A program made the translations under genes and the position numbers. The notes under the pieces were generated by a model that worked only from the letters and a program-made list of their open reading frames with translations, searched no databases and was not told where the DNA came from. Shown here piece by piece: positions 1 through 11,894 of a stretch of 64,000 nt of DNA. The DNA is taken from positions 3,624,501 to 3,688,500 of the forward strand of contig JAMJFZ010003581.1 of the NCBI GenBank assembly GCA_026225945.1, given 5' to 3'. Origin of the DNA: Cricetomys ansorgei. Taxonomy: Eukaryota > Chordata > Mammalia > Rodentia > Nesomyidae. Position 1 is the first letter of the stretch; the number at the start of each line of letters is the position of its first letter.

Positions 1-116
1 CATACACCAGAAGATGGCCCCGAAGCTTCCTACCTGCAGACTTTCACATCTAGGACACCCAAAGCAGATCCTGGAGGTCTGAGACTTGAGAAGTCATAAA
101 AACAGTAGTAACTTAC

Positions 117-150
<34 letters not shown>

Positions 151-318
151 GTTATGATGGTGATGATTGTGATGGTGATGATGATGATGGTGATGATGGT
201 GATGATGGTGATGATTGTGGTGGTGATGATGGTGATGATGATGATGGTTATGATGGTGATGATTGTGGTGGTGATGATAACGATGGTGATGTTGGTAGCG
301 GTGGATGTGGTGGTGACA
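117..318. repeat. (ATG)n trinucleotide array
   Basis: About 200 bp of ATG/GAT triplets, pure at first and then degenerating to GGTGATGATTGTGGT-like variants. It makes a spurious run of Met/Val codons in one frame and is not a gene. Confidence 0.95.
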
Positions 319-1502
319 ATGGTTAGCCTTTATTCAGTGCATGCCCTGTGTACATCAGACCCTCTTCTGAGCACTTTGGTCCAGCAGAGTTCACTAGAAC
401 TCTAGGAGGGAGGTACAGTTAGGCGGACACTGAACCTGCCAAGAAATGTTTATCTGAGGTTACATGAGGCATAGCCAAGTGGTAGGGCTGGAGCCCACAT
501 GCCTGGCTCTTGGGTATGCAGAACTGCTCAACATGTGACACCTATGCTTATCTTCATGTGCCTGCACTCATCCTCCTTAACCAGCACCACTGATGAACAT
601 TCCCTCCCTCCTTCCCTCCTTCCCTCCTTCCCTCCTTTCCTTCTTCCCTACCCCCCTCTCTCTTTCCCTCTTCCTGGCAGGAACATGCCTATTCTGGGAT
701 CTGAATGCAGTTTACAAATAGCCAGAGACTCACTTTTGCTTTGGTTGGGCTGTGGCTAACTCTGTAGAAACATTCAAGAACCTCCTTCCAGACCTCTCTA
801 TCTTCTTCTATAAATACATGTGGAGTAAGAAATGAGAGAAAATAATTTAATGCCCCATTTTATAAAATTGAGTGATCAAATTCCTCCTTGAGGAGAACAT
901 GGGTGTCTAAATGTTCCTAGAGCTATTTTTAGCCCTTTAAAAGCTCTAGACACAATCTCTTGACATTTTCTAATTTTACCATGTGAGCAGTCAGGGTAGA
1001 AAACCACCTTTCCCCCGACATTTTCATTTCCTTGTGAACTCATGCTAAAGACATTTGATTCTCCCCTTATTGATTCAGTTGTTTTCCAAATAACATTGGG
1101 ACGTTTTGATGCAATTATATACTTGAATATATTAAAATATGCATCTGTATGCATCTGTCTAGATACTTTAATGTATTAAAATTCTCATCATATTCTATGA
1201 GCTTATGACAATTTTAAGCTATTAAGCATCACATTTCATGCAGAAATTGAAATAAAAATACACCGAGAAAACAAAGCAGGGAGAGAGAGGGATAAAGAGG
1301 CAAATTGAAACATCAGATTATTAACAGTTATTGTACAGATGACTATTACAGCTGATAACTTAACACCTGAAAATGAGAGTATGGGAAGATTTTAATTTCT
1401 TGTTTTTCCCTCTGTGGATTTTCCATACTTTTAGAATTCCTTTTATTTAGGAAGAGAAAGCATACCATCATTTTCCCTAGGAATAAATACCTACTTGAGT
1501 AC
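319..1502. other. no gene seen; CT-rich tract at 601-675
   Basis: Mostly unique AT-rich sequence. A (CCCT/CTTC)n polypyrimidine tract covers 601-675. Short open frames here show no protein family. Confidence 0.6.
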
Positions 1503-1692
1503 AGAGATGCATCAGTTAAGAGTGTGTGTTGCTCTTTTGGGGGCCTACGATCAGTTCCCAGACCCCACAGCTGGTGACTCACAAGCACCTGTAACTCCAG
1601 CTCCAGGGTGCCATGGAGCTTCTGGTCCCCTAGGTCCTGCCCTCATGTGTACACACCCCTCTCACACATCATTACAAATAAACCTTTTAAAA
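1503..1692 (+). mobile_element. B2/B3-type SINE
   Basis: Diverged B2-superfamily copy. The tRNA-like head (catcagttaagagtgtgtgt) is followed by ttcccag, the ggtgactcacaagcacctgt core and an A-rich end (aataaaccttttaaaaa). It abuts an older MIR. Confidence 0.7.
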
Positions 1693-1880
1693 ACAGTAAA
1701 TATTTACTGAGCAGCAGTGCTGTTCTAGGTGTGCTACTCATAATGATGTTGATTTCCCATCAACCCTCTGAACCAGGAGAACATCATCTCCATGTCACAT
1801 GTGAGGAAACTGAGGTAAAGAATGGTTTCTCAGAGCCAAGCAGCTGGGTTGAAGACCTCTCTGTCAAGTTAGCGTCTAGG
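1693..1880 (+). mobile_element. MIR SINE
   Basis: The succession agtaaatatttactgagcag, gctgttctaggtg, a diverged middle and tgtgaggaaactgaggtaaa follows the MIR order (attgagcgcttac..., gaggaaactgaggca, agtaacttgcc). An ancient mammalian element. Confidence 0.7.
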
Positions 1881-1984
1881 CTAATGAACTACCAGCTCAG
1901 CCACATCTAGCTTAGGGTTCCACTGTTTAAAAATCTGCTACAGCTGCAGCATTAAATTCCCCTCTCCCACAGCGCCACCATGTC

Positions 1985-2290
1985 TTCAAGATGTGGTCCC
2001 CAGATTATCGGTTTTAGAGACTGTAGCAGGGCGGGCCTAATGGGAGGTCTTTAGGCGATTGGTTTTATCCTTGAAGTAGATCACAGGACCCTCACCTCCT
2101 CACTCCCTCTTCACTTTCTGGTGATGGGATGTCAGTGTTACACCACCACACACCCCAGCCACGATCTGCTCCCCCATCAAAGGCTAGTCAGTCACAAACT
2201 AGGACGTCTAAAACTGTGAGCCCAAATCACCCTTTTTACTCTTTAAGTTGACTATCTTAGGTATTTGTTGTAGTAACACAAAACTAACAA
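1985..2290 (+). mobile_element. MaLR-type solo LTR (MLT/MST-like)
   Basis: Begins near gtggtccccagattatcggt with gcgggcctaatgggaggtct. It ends with aaaactgtgagcccaaat, a cctttttactctttaagttg section and gtatttgttgtagtaacaca-aaactaac. This is the typical 3' end of MaLR LTRs (aactgtgagcc...ataaacc...ggtattt.gt.a.agtaac...actaac). Confidence 0.7.
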
Positions 2291-2319
2291 AACATCCTTT
2301 GCAACTGGGGCCAATCAAT

Positions 2320-2487
2320 GTTGTTGGGTTGTTTTGTTTTGTTTTGTTTTGTTTCAAGACAAGAGTTTCTCTGTTGGCTGTCCTAGAACTCCCTCTGTAG
2401 ACCGGGCTGGCCTCAAACTCACAGAGATCCCCCTGCCTCTGCCTCCGGAGTGCTGGGATTAAAGGTGTGCGCCACCACTGCCCAGCG
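2320..2487 (-). mobile_element. B1 SINE
   Basis: The complement of a B1 with a (TTTTG)n tail on plus. It shows gtagaccgggctggcctcaa, cctgcctctgcctccggagt and gtgctgggattaaaggtgtg. Confidence 0.9.
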
Positions 2488-2633
2488 ACCTTGAACTTCT
2501 GATATGGCTGCCTCTACCTCCCAAGTGCTGGGCTTACTGTTGCTCATCACCTCCCCTGCTTTGTGGTGCAGGGAATGGAACCCAGGGCTCCTTGCATTCT
2601 AGGCGAGCACTCCACCGACTGAGCTACATTGCT
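2488..2633 (-). mobile_element. B4 SINE (ID-B1 fusion), interrupted by the B1
   Basis: The B1-derived part (accttgaacttctgatatgg...tcccaagtgctgggctta) is followed by the ID-derived part (ggaatggaacccagggctcc...gcgagcactccaccgactga gctaca, reverse orientation). The neighbouring B1 appears to lie in or against its B1 half. Confidence 0.7.
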
Positions 2634-4971
2634 TCTGTTTCCGTGTTATTCCAACGCTAATAGTTTCATGGTAATTCATGATTTGGATTTTCCCAATCTG
2701 CTGTCTAATTATTTGTTTCTGTTTTCTGTTTGTTTGCTTGTTTTTGTATTGTCTTACTATTATGAACTCTCGCTCTCCTCTCTTTCTTTTCAGATACATA
2801 TGTACCACATCTGGACCTTAATCATTGCACACATCGAAAATGTTGGTTTCCAAAATGTCAAGAAGTGGAACCCATGAGCCAAATATTTGCAGGTTTTGGT
2901 ATAGGTTTCCAAATTCCTTCCTCAAAATGTCTTAGCTATCAGCATTTTCATACATACATACAAGCATATATACATATATATGTACATACATACCCACAAG
3001 GCAACTAATGTGGACTTCTGGCCTCAATACACACAAGCACGCAGATGCACACACAAGCGTGCGCACCACACAAACCTGTACAGACAAGAACTCAAATTTT
3101 GCGGCTCTTCTAAATTTAAAATAAGTCATTGCAAAAATAATTCCCATTAGTCCATAAGAAAGGAGTGAAAGAACAAAGAAAAAGGGAGGGGAGAAGATCT
3201 TCACAGAAAGGTTCTAACCGAGCGTGTTTCCATCCATCACAAGTGAATGTCTTGTGTCCCTCCTACCTCACTCTGGATGCGTGTGTGGAAGTTCAGTCCT
3301 CACTGATTCTGAAGCTCATCGATTCTGCTTGGCTTGCTGACCAGCTCCATCCCGGCTTCTGCCCCACCTCCACACACACACAGACACACACACACACACA
3401 CAAGCACCAGGATTACAGATGGGTCTTAAGTTTCTCAATAGAGAAAAAGCTAGACAGAGGAAACGTTTAGCTTGGCTCGGGGTTTTAGAGATTTCACTGT
3501 GTGGTCAACTGGCCCAACACTTTGCTGTGACAGCCTGTGACAAAGCTGTCTACCACAGCAGACATGAGAAGCTGAGCCGACCTGCTCACTTACCTCAATG
3601 CCAGAAACTGAAAGGTAGGATACTAGGGTCTCATTATTCCCTTTAGGGGCATACCTCCAGGGACCTAAAGACCTCCCACAAGTCTCCATTTCTTGAATGT
3701 GCCCCCATTCCCCAATTTTGCCACAAGCTTGAGAGCCATACCTTTGATTCGTGGCCACTTCGAGGTCCAGTTATTCAAAACATAGCACTTCCCAATCATT
3801 CACAAATCAACAGACATTCTCTGAGCTCCTACATGTAGTACATTCACGTGAGGCTACTAGAGATGTAAGCCGAGGTACACAGAAAGTGAGGGTCGGCCAC
3901 AGAGGCCCACTCAGAGACAGAGCAGTCCTCCTGAAGATAGCAGGGTAGGGGTGAGGGAGAAAGGATGGGGGTACTGAGGGTGCAGGGAGCTGGGCCTGGA
4001 AGTCATGATGGGTCACCAATGGGAGATGATAGGCAGTTCACCGGGAAACAAATATAAGAATGTGGATGTGGGAATGAGATCCTAAGGACCTTCATCAGGA
4101 TGAAGGGCAGTGAGGAATCAGCACCACCAGCGTGGAGGCTGGAGCTCTCAATGCACCGAAGCAGTTGGGCTGCGCAGAAGATGGCAGGCTGGGGCATGAT
4201 AATGAAAATGGAGCCACGCTGTCCAACGGCATCGCCTGAAAATATTTTGGAGAGCCGAGGCATTTTCATTTTCTACTTTTAAAATAAAATCGGCCCTCCT
4301 TGTTTACTCAGGTTTATAATAAATCAAGAAGAAATCGACCGGCTTATCGGTTTTTCAAACATTCCAGACTTTTGTTTATCCGGGGAAGGATTTTTTTTCC
4401 CCTCCCCAAAGGTCAAATTTCCCCCGCTGTAATCACCTTTCTATACCTGAGTTCACTATTATTCTAGTCCCATAAGCCAGCTTAAAATAGGAGTTGATAT
4501 TACCGTCAGATTTGAACAGGGGAGGGCTTCACATTTCTCCAGGTCTACAGCCAAATGCTTTATTTTTTTCAAGCAAGCTCAGTGGTTTCAGATGTAGGAC
4601 TCGGGCGAGAATTTGCATTTTGTGGCATGGGTTTAAGCAGCTCATCAGGGATGGCTCCAACTCTGTTTTTCCTTAAACTGAAAACAAAATGAGGCAAGGT
4701 ATTTGATTTTAAGACTTGGTTTAAAAGGTTAATTAAAAGTAGAATATCAGAAAAGATTAAAATCCTATCGGTAGATTAAAATATGTCTGTGATTCATATA
4801 GAACGCACAGCAAGGACACACAGACTGTATCTCCACAGCTTTCTCTAGAGACAGAATTGCAGACGACTTTAATATTCCTTTGGGTGCATATCTGTATTTT
4901 TCAGTGTTCCCACAGGGAATAAGTATTCCTTGTGCAATTTTTCAGCCAAGTTAAATTTTAAAAATGTAAGG
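2634..4971. other. no gene seen; (CATA)n and (CA)n at 2950-2993 and 3364-3408
   Basis: Unique sequence with two short microsatellites. The part 4290-4530 is AT-rich with a few CpGs (gaccggcttatcggtt) and reads like constrained non-coding DNA; see findings. Confidence 0.5.
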
Positions 4972-5130
4972 ATCTGGCCAGGTGGTGGTGGCGGCACACG
5001 CCGTTTGTCCCAGCACTCTGGAGGCAGAGGCAGGCAGCTCTGTGAGTTCGAGGTCAGCCTGGTCTATAGAGTGAGTTCCCGGACAACCAGTTACAACAGA
5101 GAAACCCTGTCTCAATGCTGCCCCCAAAAG
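4972..5130 (+). mobile_element. B1 SINE
   Basis: ggccaggtggtggtggcggc, cagcactctggaggcagagg, gaggtcagcctggtctatag and acagagaaaccctgtctc in B1 order, with a short A-rich end. Confidence 0.9.
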
Positions 5131-5390
5131 GATACACATGGGATCCTTAAAAATGTTGCATTTAACATGGAATCACAAAGGGATTTATCATTACGGCAGA
5201 GGGATAGGAAAATAAGATATTTCGTTAAAAGGCAGATATGCCAGTAAGATTATAACCCAATGGTTCTCATATATGAATGCTTGCAATGCTTGTGATAGTG
5301 TTGGGTAAAGCTTATCTTACTGTTCCCGTTCTGCCTGGAATATTGTTTATGTCCTAGAGGATGGTAAAATATAAATCCTTTCGCTTGCTT

Positions 5391-5694
5391 GGTGTTCCCA
5401 CTCACTGTCAGGTGCATGTATCCTATTGCTGCTGCTGATTCCTTCACTGATATCAGAATCAGCATTTCCAGGCTCCCATCCTTGACTAAGGACCAACAGC
5501 TCTCCAAGAACGCTCCAGATTTTTGGAAGCAGATTGGGATTGCTGAGGCACCCAGCCATGTGGACTGAGAAACTGGGGATGGTTGACATCTCCAGCATGA
5601 GACAGCCACTGCGGAGCTATTCTGGTTAAGCCATTGAACCTCAAGGAATTATCAACTTCTGGATTCACAGCTCCTCAGGTGTGAGAGAATCTGA

Positions 5695-5749
<55 letters not shown>

Positions 5750-5778
5750 GCCCATATTGATTCTGTTCCACTAGATCT
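5391..5778 (+). mobile_element. ERVL/MaLR-type LTR with an internal CA array
   Basis: Contains atcagaatcagcatttccag, gactaaggaccaacagctct, gattgggattgctgaggcac, catgtggactgagaaactgg and gcatgagacagccactgcgg. It ends attctgttccactaga. This order matches a rodent ERVL-class LTR. A (CA)n run of about 50 bp (5696-5748) sits where related copies have (TA)n. Confidence 0.55.
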
Positions 5779-5799
5779 CATAATCCAATTTGTATTAAT

Positions 5800-6074
5800 C
5801 TCTGTGTGTGTGTGTGTGTGTGTCTGTAGGCACCTGCATATGGATGTTAAAGGACAACCTTGGGTGTTGATTCTTGCCTTCCATCTTGTTTGAGACAGAG
5901 TCTCCTGCTTTGCTGTTGTGGATGCTAGGCTAGATATCCTACCAGCCTGGAGGACCACTGGGATTGCAGGTGCACTCTACTATGTCCAGCTGTGTGTCAG
6001 TTCTGCAGGTCCTAACTTTTGTGCTTACATCTGTGTGACAAGTACTTCACCTACTGAGACATTTCTCCAGCCCC
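5800..6074 (-). mobile_element. composite B3/B1-type SINE
   Basis: (TG)n at 5801-5824, then a diverged reverse B1-like middle (tttgagacagagtctcctgc...ggattgcaggtgcactctac) and a tRNA-like end (cacctactgagacatttctc cagcccc). The same architecture recurs at 10129, 15795, 49750 and 51732. I am not certain of its Repbase name. Confidence 0.55.
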
Positions 6075-6274
6075 AAAAGGTATTTTTTGATTGAAGAGTC
6101 ACCAATCGCTATCAACCTAACAGCTTTGCTCTTTCTTTTCCGACACAGTAAAATTAAGACCTAGATAGTCCAAACATCCTTTCTGGTCTGAAAAACAAAA
6201 TTATGACAAGTAACTTTCTTGAGAGTAGAGGGATTTGATGAAGTAACTTCTGCCTTTTTTCCATCATGATGCCC

Positions 6275-6360
6275 AAAGAAGAAGAGGAGAGGGAGTAAGA
6301 AGAGGAGGAAGAGGAGGAGGAGGAAGAGGAAGAGGAAAAAAGAAGGAAGAAGAGGAGGAA
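6275..6360. repeat. (GAA/GAG)n polypurine tract
   Basis: An 86-bp uninterrupted purine-biased run of GAGGAG and GAAGAA triplets on the plus strand. Confidence 0.9.
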
Positions 6361-6500
6361 CTTTACCTAGGAGACTTAACCTCAGTAAAGGGAACCAGCA
6401 AGATTTCTTTTATAACCAGGAAGTTCCACAGGCCCTGGGGTAAACTCAACTCCTCTAGTCGCCAAGGAAAATCAACTGAATTACTGGATCTTTATATTGT

Positions 6501-6661
6501 GGTGTTTTTGCTCGTTTTGTTTTGTTCTTTGAGACAAGATCTCACTCTGTGGCACTGGATGACCTAAAACTCACCATGCAGAGAAAGCTGAACTCATGGA
6601 GATTCACCTGCCTCTGCCTCCTGAGTGCTGGAACTCACAGTGTGCACCATCACACCCAGCA
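6501..6661 (-). mobile_element. old B1 SINE
   Basis: tttgagacaagatctcactctg, gagattcacctgcctctgcc, tcctgagtgctggaactcac and ccatcacacccagc in reverse B1 order, diverged. Confidence 0.8.
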
Positions 6662-8224
6662 AAGACTCAAGTCCACACTGCCAAGCTGATTTACTGTATT
6701 GCTCTAGTTTCAGACAGAATCAGATATTCCTGTGGGAATTCCCTTTCTGTTTCAGTAAGGTTCTCCATGCTTGGATGTCCACACACGGACTGCACTTGGT
6801 TCTTGGAGCCACTGGATGCCTAGATGAGAGGGTGACAGAAAACCAGTATCCGTGTGCACTTTCTCCTTATCTCCTTCCTCAATTATTAGATCCACCACTT
6901 CCAATCTAATTCTCCCCACAAAGTTGAACATTTATTTCCCCCCCAAAAAATGTCCTCAATTATTACCAAGATTTTGCCTACAGAAACCACATCCTCATCG
7001 GAGTTTCACAGCATGCATCACGTACGCTGCCTTCCTGTCTACCTTAGCATCTATTTCTTTGCTCCAGCTTTTCTATTTGTCTCAAATAAAGAGACCTTTA
7101 TAACAAAAATAAAATCTTCAATTTTTCCAGCCTTCCAGTTATGCCCGGTGTATCGTTCAGGTCACAGGAGATGGTAAAAGGTACTTTTTGATCGATGAAA
7201 AAGCTGCCAATACCACACAGTGCCTGTAGAACCCACAGGGCCTCTTACACCCAGGACACTTCCTTCTCTGGTTGTCATTTCTTGTCCTACAATATTCTAG
7301 TGACACGGGATATATTAATTCACCCAGTCATTTCTAGCTGGAGGTGAAGGATCTAGAAGAAGCAAAGGTGTGAAATGGAATGGTCCTGTATCTCTTCAAT
7401 AACCATGACACACTTCTTTCTTCTCTTCCAACCAGAATTTTGATTTTGTATTACACAAACCTAAAGTCAACATCGATGAAAATGAAACCTCTAGACCTTC
7501 AAACCAAAATAGCATACCATTGGCTTGACTTCAGGTTAATATTAGGAACGTATTATGAGGTGGTTTTTGCATATGTACAAGCAGGTTTAAGAGCCTCCAA
7601 TGGGTGTTCTGTAAGGTCTGAAGTGTGTTTGGTTAAACAGTGGTCTGAAATGATGCTCTTAGTTATTACCAAAGTTAAGCTCTGACTGCATCTAGTTGTG
7701 TGCGGCCCGCTGGAAACAGTGTAAGACTACACTGTCTTCTAGAATGCTGTGGGAGAGCAAGCAGTTGGAGGAGGACCACAATATTTCTTACACAGCTGAT
7801 ATAACTAATTCAACAATCTGTTGTTGAGATTTTTCTATATTATCTTAGGGAACCAATGAGGGATTCTTCTATTGGCCAGGAACTCCTATTAGCTTGTTTA
7901 ATGCGAGATAAGGATGTGACATTGTAGACCAGTCCTAGCTCAGAGCATTGTATAAACTTACACAGCATTGACTGAATAGCTCACTTCACAGTGATAACCT
8001 AGGATACTTACCTTATTTCTTCACTAACTGAACCAATAAATGAGCACTTCATGAGTGATCACTGAAGGAACAAACAGCAAATGGTGCTTCCCTGCTAGTC
8101 TCCAGGTGGGACTGCAAAGATAGAAAAAAAGATTGCAGAGTCTTCAAGCAAACATTTCAGGATGGGCTGAAATGACCTCTTCTGTAGGCCTTTGGCATCA
8201 GCTTGACCATTCCAAAAAAAACCA
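6662..8224. other. no gene or repeat recognised
   Basis: About 1.5 kb of unique AT-rich sequence. Several short open frames are present, none resembling a known family. Confidence 0.5.
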
Positions 8225-8372
8225 GAGATGCTTTCTTACCTTCAGATCAGAGAGGTTAATTAACTTGCCTAAAGTCACTTCTAGTAAGTTATGTAGCCAC
8301 AGAGCTAAGGGTTGGTGCTCACCTTTCCAAGGCTCATGAAGTTGCTGCCACATTCCCCTGCTTGTCTGGGGA
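8225..8372 (+). mobile_element. MIR SINE, first copy of a local duplication
   Basis: agagaggttaattaacttgc, ctaaagtcacttctagtaag and agccacagagctaagg match the MIR core (gaggttaagtaacttgccc aaggtcac...ctagtaag). The segment 8275-8370 resembles 8845-8942. Confidence 0.6.
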
Positions 8373-8377
8373 ACAGT

Positions 8378-8582
8378 TGTGGTTTGAATGAGAAATGCCC
8401 CCTCCCATACACTCATGTATGCCTTCAGATGGTGGTGCTATTTGGAGAGGTTATGGAACTTTTACATCATGGATCCTTGATAGAGGAAGTATGTTACTGG
8501 GAGTGGGCTTCTCCTCCTCCTCTTTCTACTCCTCCTCTTCTTCCTTTTCCTCATCCTCTCTCTGTCTTTCTGTCTTCACTTC

Positions 8583-8613
<31 letters not shown>

Positions 8614-8794
8614 CTCTCTCGTTTCCTGAGTGAGACTGAGATGTGACCTCTCTGATCCCTGCTCCTACTGCCATGCTATGCCTTCTGTCACTACAAACAT
8701 CTAGCCATCTGAAACCATAAGCCAAATTAAGCTCTTTCCTAAATTGCCTTTGGCCACACATTTTTTATCACAAAAAGAAAAAGTAATGAGTACG
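8378..8794 (+). mobile_element. MaLR solo LTR
   Basis: Starts tgtggtttgaatgagaaatg and contains ggtggtgctatttggagagg and ttatggaacttttacatc. After a (CTC/TC)n expansion (8512-8630) it has atctgaaaccataagccaaa and ttaagctctttcctaaattg. It ends atcacaaaaagaaaaagtaa. This is the common rodent MaLR LTR. Confidence 0.85.
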
Positions 8795-8844
8795 GTGAAA
8801 TACAGCGAAAAGTAATGAATTTGGAAATGTGGAGTAATTCAAGG

Positions 8845-8942
8845 AAGATCACCGCTAGTAAGTTATGGAGTGACACAGCTGAATGCGGTGTTCACCCTTC
8901 CAAGGCTTATGAGGTCACCGCTATAGTCTGCTGCTTGTCTTC
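8845..8942 (+). repeat. second copy of the MIR-derived duplication
   Basis: ctagtaagttatggagtgac, ttccaaggcttatgaggtca and ctgctgcttgtctt parallel ctagtaagttatgtagccac, ttccaaggctcatgaagttg and cccctgcttgtct of 8282-8367, about 573 bp away on the other side of the LTR. Confidence 0.65.
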
Positions 8943-9030
8943 ATCAATACAAGTAATGTCAATGTAAGTAATGCATAAAGTATGATCCTCACAACTTCTT
9001 TTAAGGTTCTGATAAGTCTGTGTAAGCATC

Positions 9031-9142
9031 CCAGTCTGGTGTGGTGGCTCTGGCCTGTAAACACAGGACTGGGAGGCTGAAGCAGAAGGAATTCAAGTTT
9101 AAGGGCAGCCTGGGCTCCACAGCAAGACAGTCTGAAAGAAAA
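9031..9142 (+). mobile_element. ancient B1-type SINE
   Basis: ccagtctggtgtggtggctc, gactgggaggctgaagcaga and gggcagcctgggctccacag follow an early B1 monomer. Confidence 0.65.
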
Positions 9143-10128
9143 AGTTAGCATGGTATCTCATTTAGAAAAGACAAGACTTATGTCCAAGGGTTTATCTTTC
9201 TCCTTTCCCTTTGTTCCAAATTTCTTGGGTCTTATACTATAGCAGAATTTCCTAAACTTCATTTTACATAGAGAGAGGGGGGAAAACATAATAAAATAAC
9301 TAAATGAAACATTGGTACAAACAGGCTGTGAATTATTCTGCTTTAGAATTTCTCCATTTTGCTAATGTTCATGGGTTGGCTCTCAAGTGTATTTGACCAC
9401 AAGGCTTATTTATTTATTTATTATTTATTTAAGAATTGCTTTGATGATCATCTCGTGTCTCGCGGAACACATTTTCAGAAAATTCCGCCCAAACAATGAT
9501 TTCAAACTTAGTTCCTCGCATACCCTAAAGTCTCGGGTTTTTAAGTTTTGGGGGGACTGGGATAGGTGCTGAACTTGTAACTGTAGACCTTGTGACCAAC
9601 GAAGAACTGAAGAAGATGTTCCTAAGTAGAAGCTAAATAGATTTATATTAGCATGCCACATAAACAGGACACTGCTCCAAATACAAATCGAGATTTTTCT
9701 ATGACTCTGTCTTCCGTGTCGCTCAGGATTTCTGTGATCTACTGACTTAAAAGCTTTTTGCTTATGTTTTTGCCTTCTTCACTTTCTAGGTGTCCGTTTC
9801 TATCATAGCATCCCATTCAGCCTTCCTCACAGAGTTTATTATCTGAAATCATGCTACTAACACGTCCGTATTGGGAGTCTGAGGTTCATTAAAGTTGGAC
9901 CTTATTTCTATTTCCAGCCGCTGCTACAAGGCCAAGTGTACACACACCAGGCAGGCGTTCTGTCCATTCACCCAGCAGCTGTTCATCTGAACGCATAACC
10001 AGGAGCCAAAGCCATTCTTGTTCTAGGCCGCAGTGAATAGGCATCTGGTATCTTCTTGAATTGCTGGGTTTTATTTTTGAACATTCAAAAAGACTTTGCA
10101 TAGCTTTTGAAGATAGACTACTTTAAAG
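9143..10128. other. no gene seen; (TTTA)n at 9407-9432
   Basis: Unique sequence. A short patch at 9450-9545 has more CpGs than its surroundings. Confidence 0.5.
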
Positions 10129-10175
10129 TGTTTGTGTGTGTCTGTGTGTGTCTGTGTGTATGTGTGTGTGTGTGC

Positions 10176-10216
<41 letters not shown>

Positions 10217-10503
10217 TCCAGAGGACAACCCAAGATGTTGTTACTCAGGCACGGCCCATCTTATTTGGGGACTAGGTCTCTCACTGACCTGGAGCACACT
10301 GATTAGGCTGGATTGGCAGACCAGTAACCCCCTACCCAGGGATTTGTCTGTCTTCAACTCCGTCCCTACCCCCCCAGTGCTGAGATTGCAAGTGTACTCT
10401 CTGGACACCTCCAAGTTTTTCACATGGGTTCTGGGGATCAAACTCAGGTCTCTGTGCTTGTGTGGCAAGCAGTTTACCCACAGAAACACCCTATCTCCCT
10501 AGC
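10129..10503 (-). mobile_element. composite B3/B1-type SINE with long (TG)n
   Basis: (TG)n about 90 bp (10131-10217), then gtccagaggacaacccaaga, a reverse B1-like middle (ggactaggtctctcactgac ctggag...agtgctgagattgcaagtg) and tgggttctggggatcaaact with a tRNA-like end. A full-length example of the composite family. Confidence 0.65.
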
Positions 10504-10630
10504 TCACCATCCTAGTTACTATTTAAGAACTTAATCCACATTCAAATATCTTAATTTCGTCAACATGAAGTTTCATATAATTTAAGGTTAGGAGAATAGG
10601 TTACTGAAGACATGTAGCCACTAGAGAAGA

Positions 10631-10949
10631 GTAGTAGGTTGAATGAGAAGTGTTCCACATAGACTCCAGCGCTTGAGCACGTGGTCCCATCGGTGACACA
10701 TTTGGAGAGATTATTGGAGGTGTGCAACCTTGTTGGAGGAAGTAACAGGTTTGGAGAGTTCATAGTCTCGACCTACTTCTACTGCCTTCTCTCTGCTTCC
10801 TGCTGCTGTGCCTGTTGCTTGTTGTCATGTTTTTCTACCATGATGGACTCTCATCCCTCTGGAACCATGAGCCCAAATAAACTCGCCTTCTGTAAGTCCC
10901 CTTGGTCATGGTGTTTTATCACCGCAACAGAAAAGTAGCTAATGCAACA
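10631..10949 (+). mobile_element. MaLR solo LTR
   Basis: taggttgaatgagaagtgtt, gcaaccttgttggaggaagt, ccatgatggactctcatccc, ggaaccatgagcccaaataa and atggtgttttatcaccgcaa, ending aaaagtagctaatg. The polyadenylation-type AATAAA lies at 10876-10881. Confidence 0.9.
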
Positions 10950-11894
10950 GTTAGTTCCGAATATAAGTCTAATCGATCTGAAATAAAAGCCCACATCCTT
11001 TCCTACCTCATTTACTGTCTACTGGGGACGTTAATGTAACCCAGCAGTAATTAATAGAGGAAGAAGCCCCAAACGCCAAGAAATGACTAAAGAAGATGGG
11101 ACACTTACGTTGCAGTTTATAATGGTCTCTAATTCCTTGCATTTAAGCTCCCGGTGCAAGCTCTGGGACTTTCTGTGAAGGCTGTAAGCAGGTGCCTGCC
11201 ACACTTCAAGGGAGGAGACTTCTGTATTTTTGACATCTGCTGTCTTTCTGGAGAATAAGATTAGGTGAACTATTTCCTTTCATGGATGCTGTGAAGAAGA
11301 GATAAAGCCAACAAAGGAGTCAAAGACACCTGGGAAAGGGGGAAGATGGGCTGAAGAAAGGCACATTCAAAATGAGCTAGACTCAGAAGTCACTCAGAGC
11401 TCCAGTGGTGAAGCTGCAAAGCTTATCTCATTCTCCCAGCAGTCCAGGTTCCGCCCACTCACCGGATGTTGTAACCTCTCTCTCGGGTTTATGACACTAT
11501 GGAGTCGCCACTGCTAAAGCCCAACTCTTTAATGTGCAGCTATGAAATCTCATTTTGTATTTTTCCTTCATATTCAGCCGAATGTAACCCTAAGTGATGC
11601 AATGCTGCGTGCTTTTTAGTTTTATTAAAACAACTTTGAGAATTGACTAAATGTGGGACTTTTTTTTTTTTCACTTAGGAATTCTGGTTGATTTGCAAAT
11701 GAAACTTTCACCCATAGTTCATTTAGAACTATGTACTTATCCAGCTTACATATTGTATACTTGGTCCGTTTAGAAGTAACCAATTTTTAAGGAAAGCAAT
11801 GTAATCTATTTTACTACGCTTTGTATGTATGGTATTTCTTATTTTTCCTTTATGACCTACTCATGCCCCTGACACAGCACAATGATTGTGTTTA
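10950..11894. other. no gene or repeat recognised
   Basis: Unique AT-rich sequence without a supported feature. Confidence 0.5.

Noticed and set aside
118..405. Met/Val-rich 95-codon frame
   Set aside because: Produced by the ATG trinucleotide array.
4585..4645. gagaatttgcatttt resembling a MER5 fragment
   Set aside because: Similarity too short to support an element.
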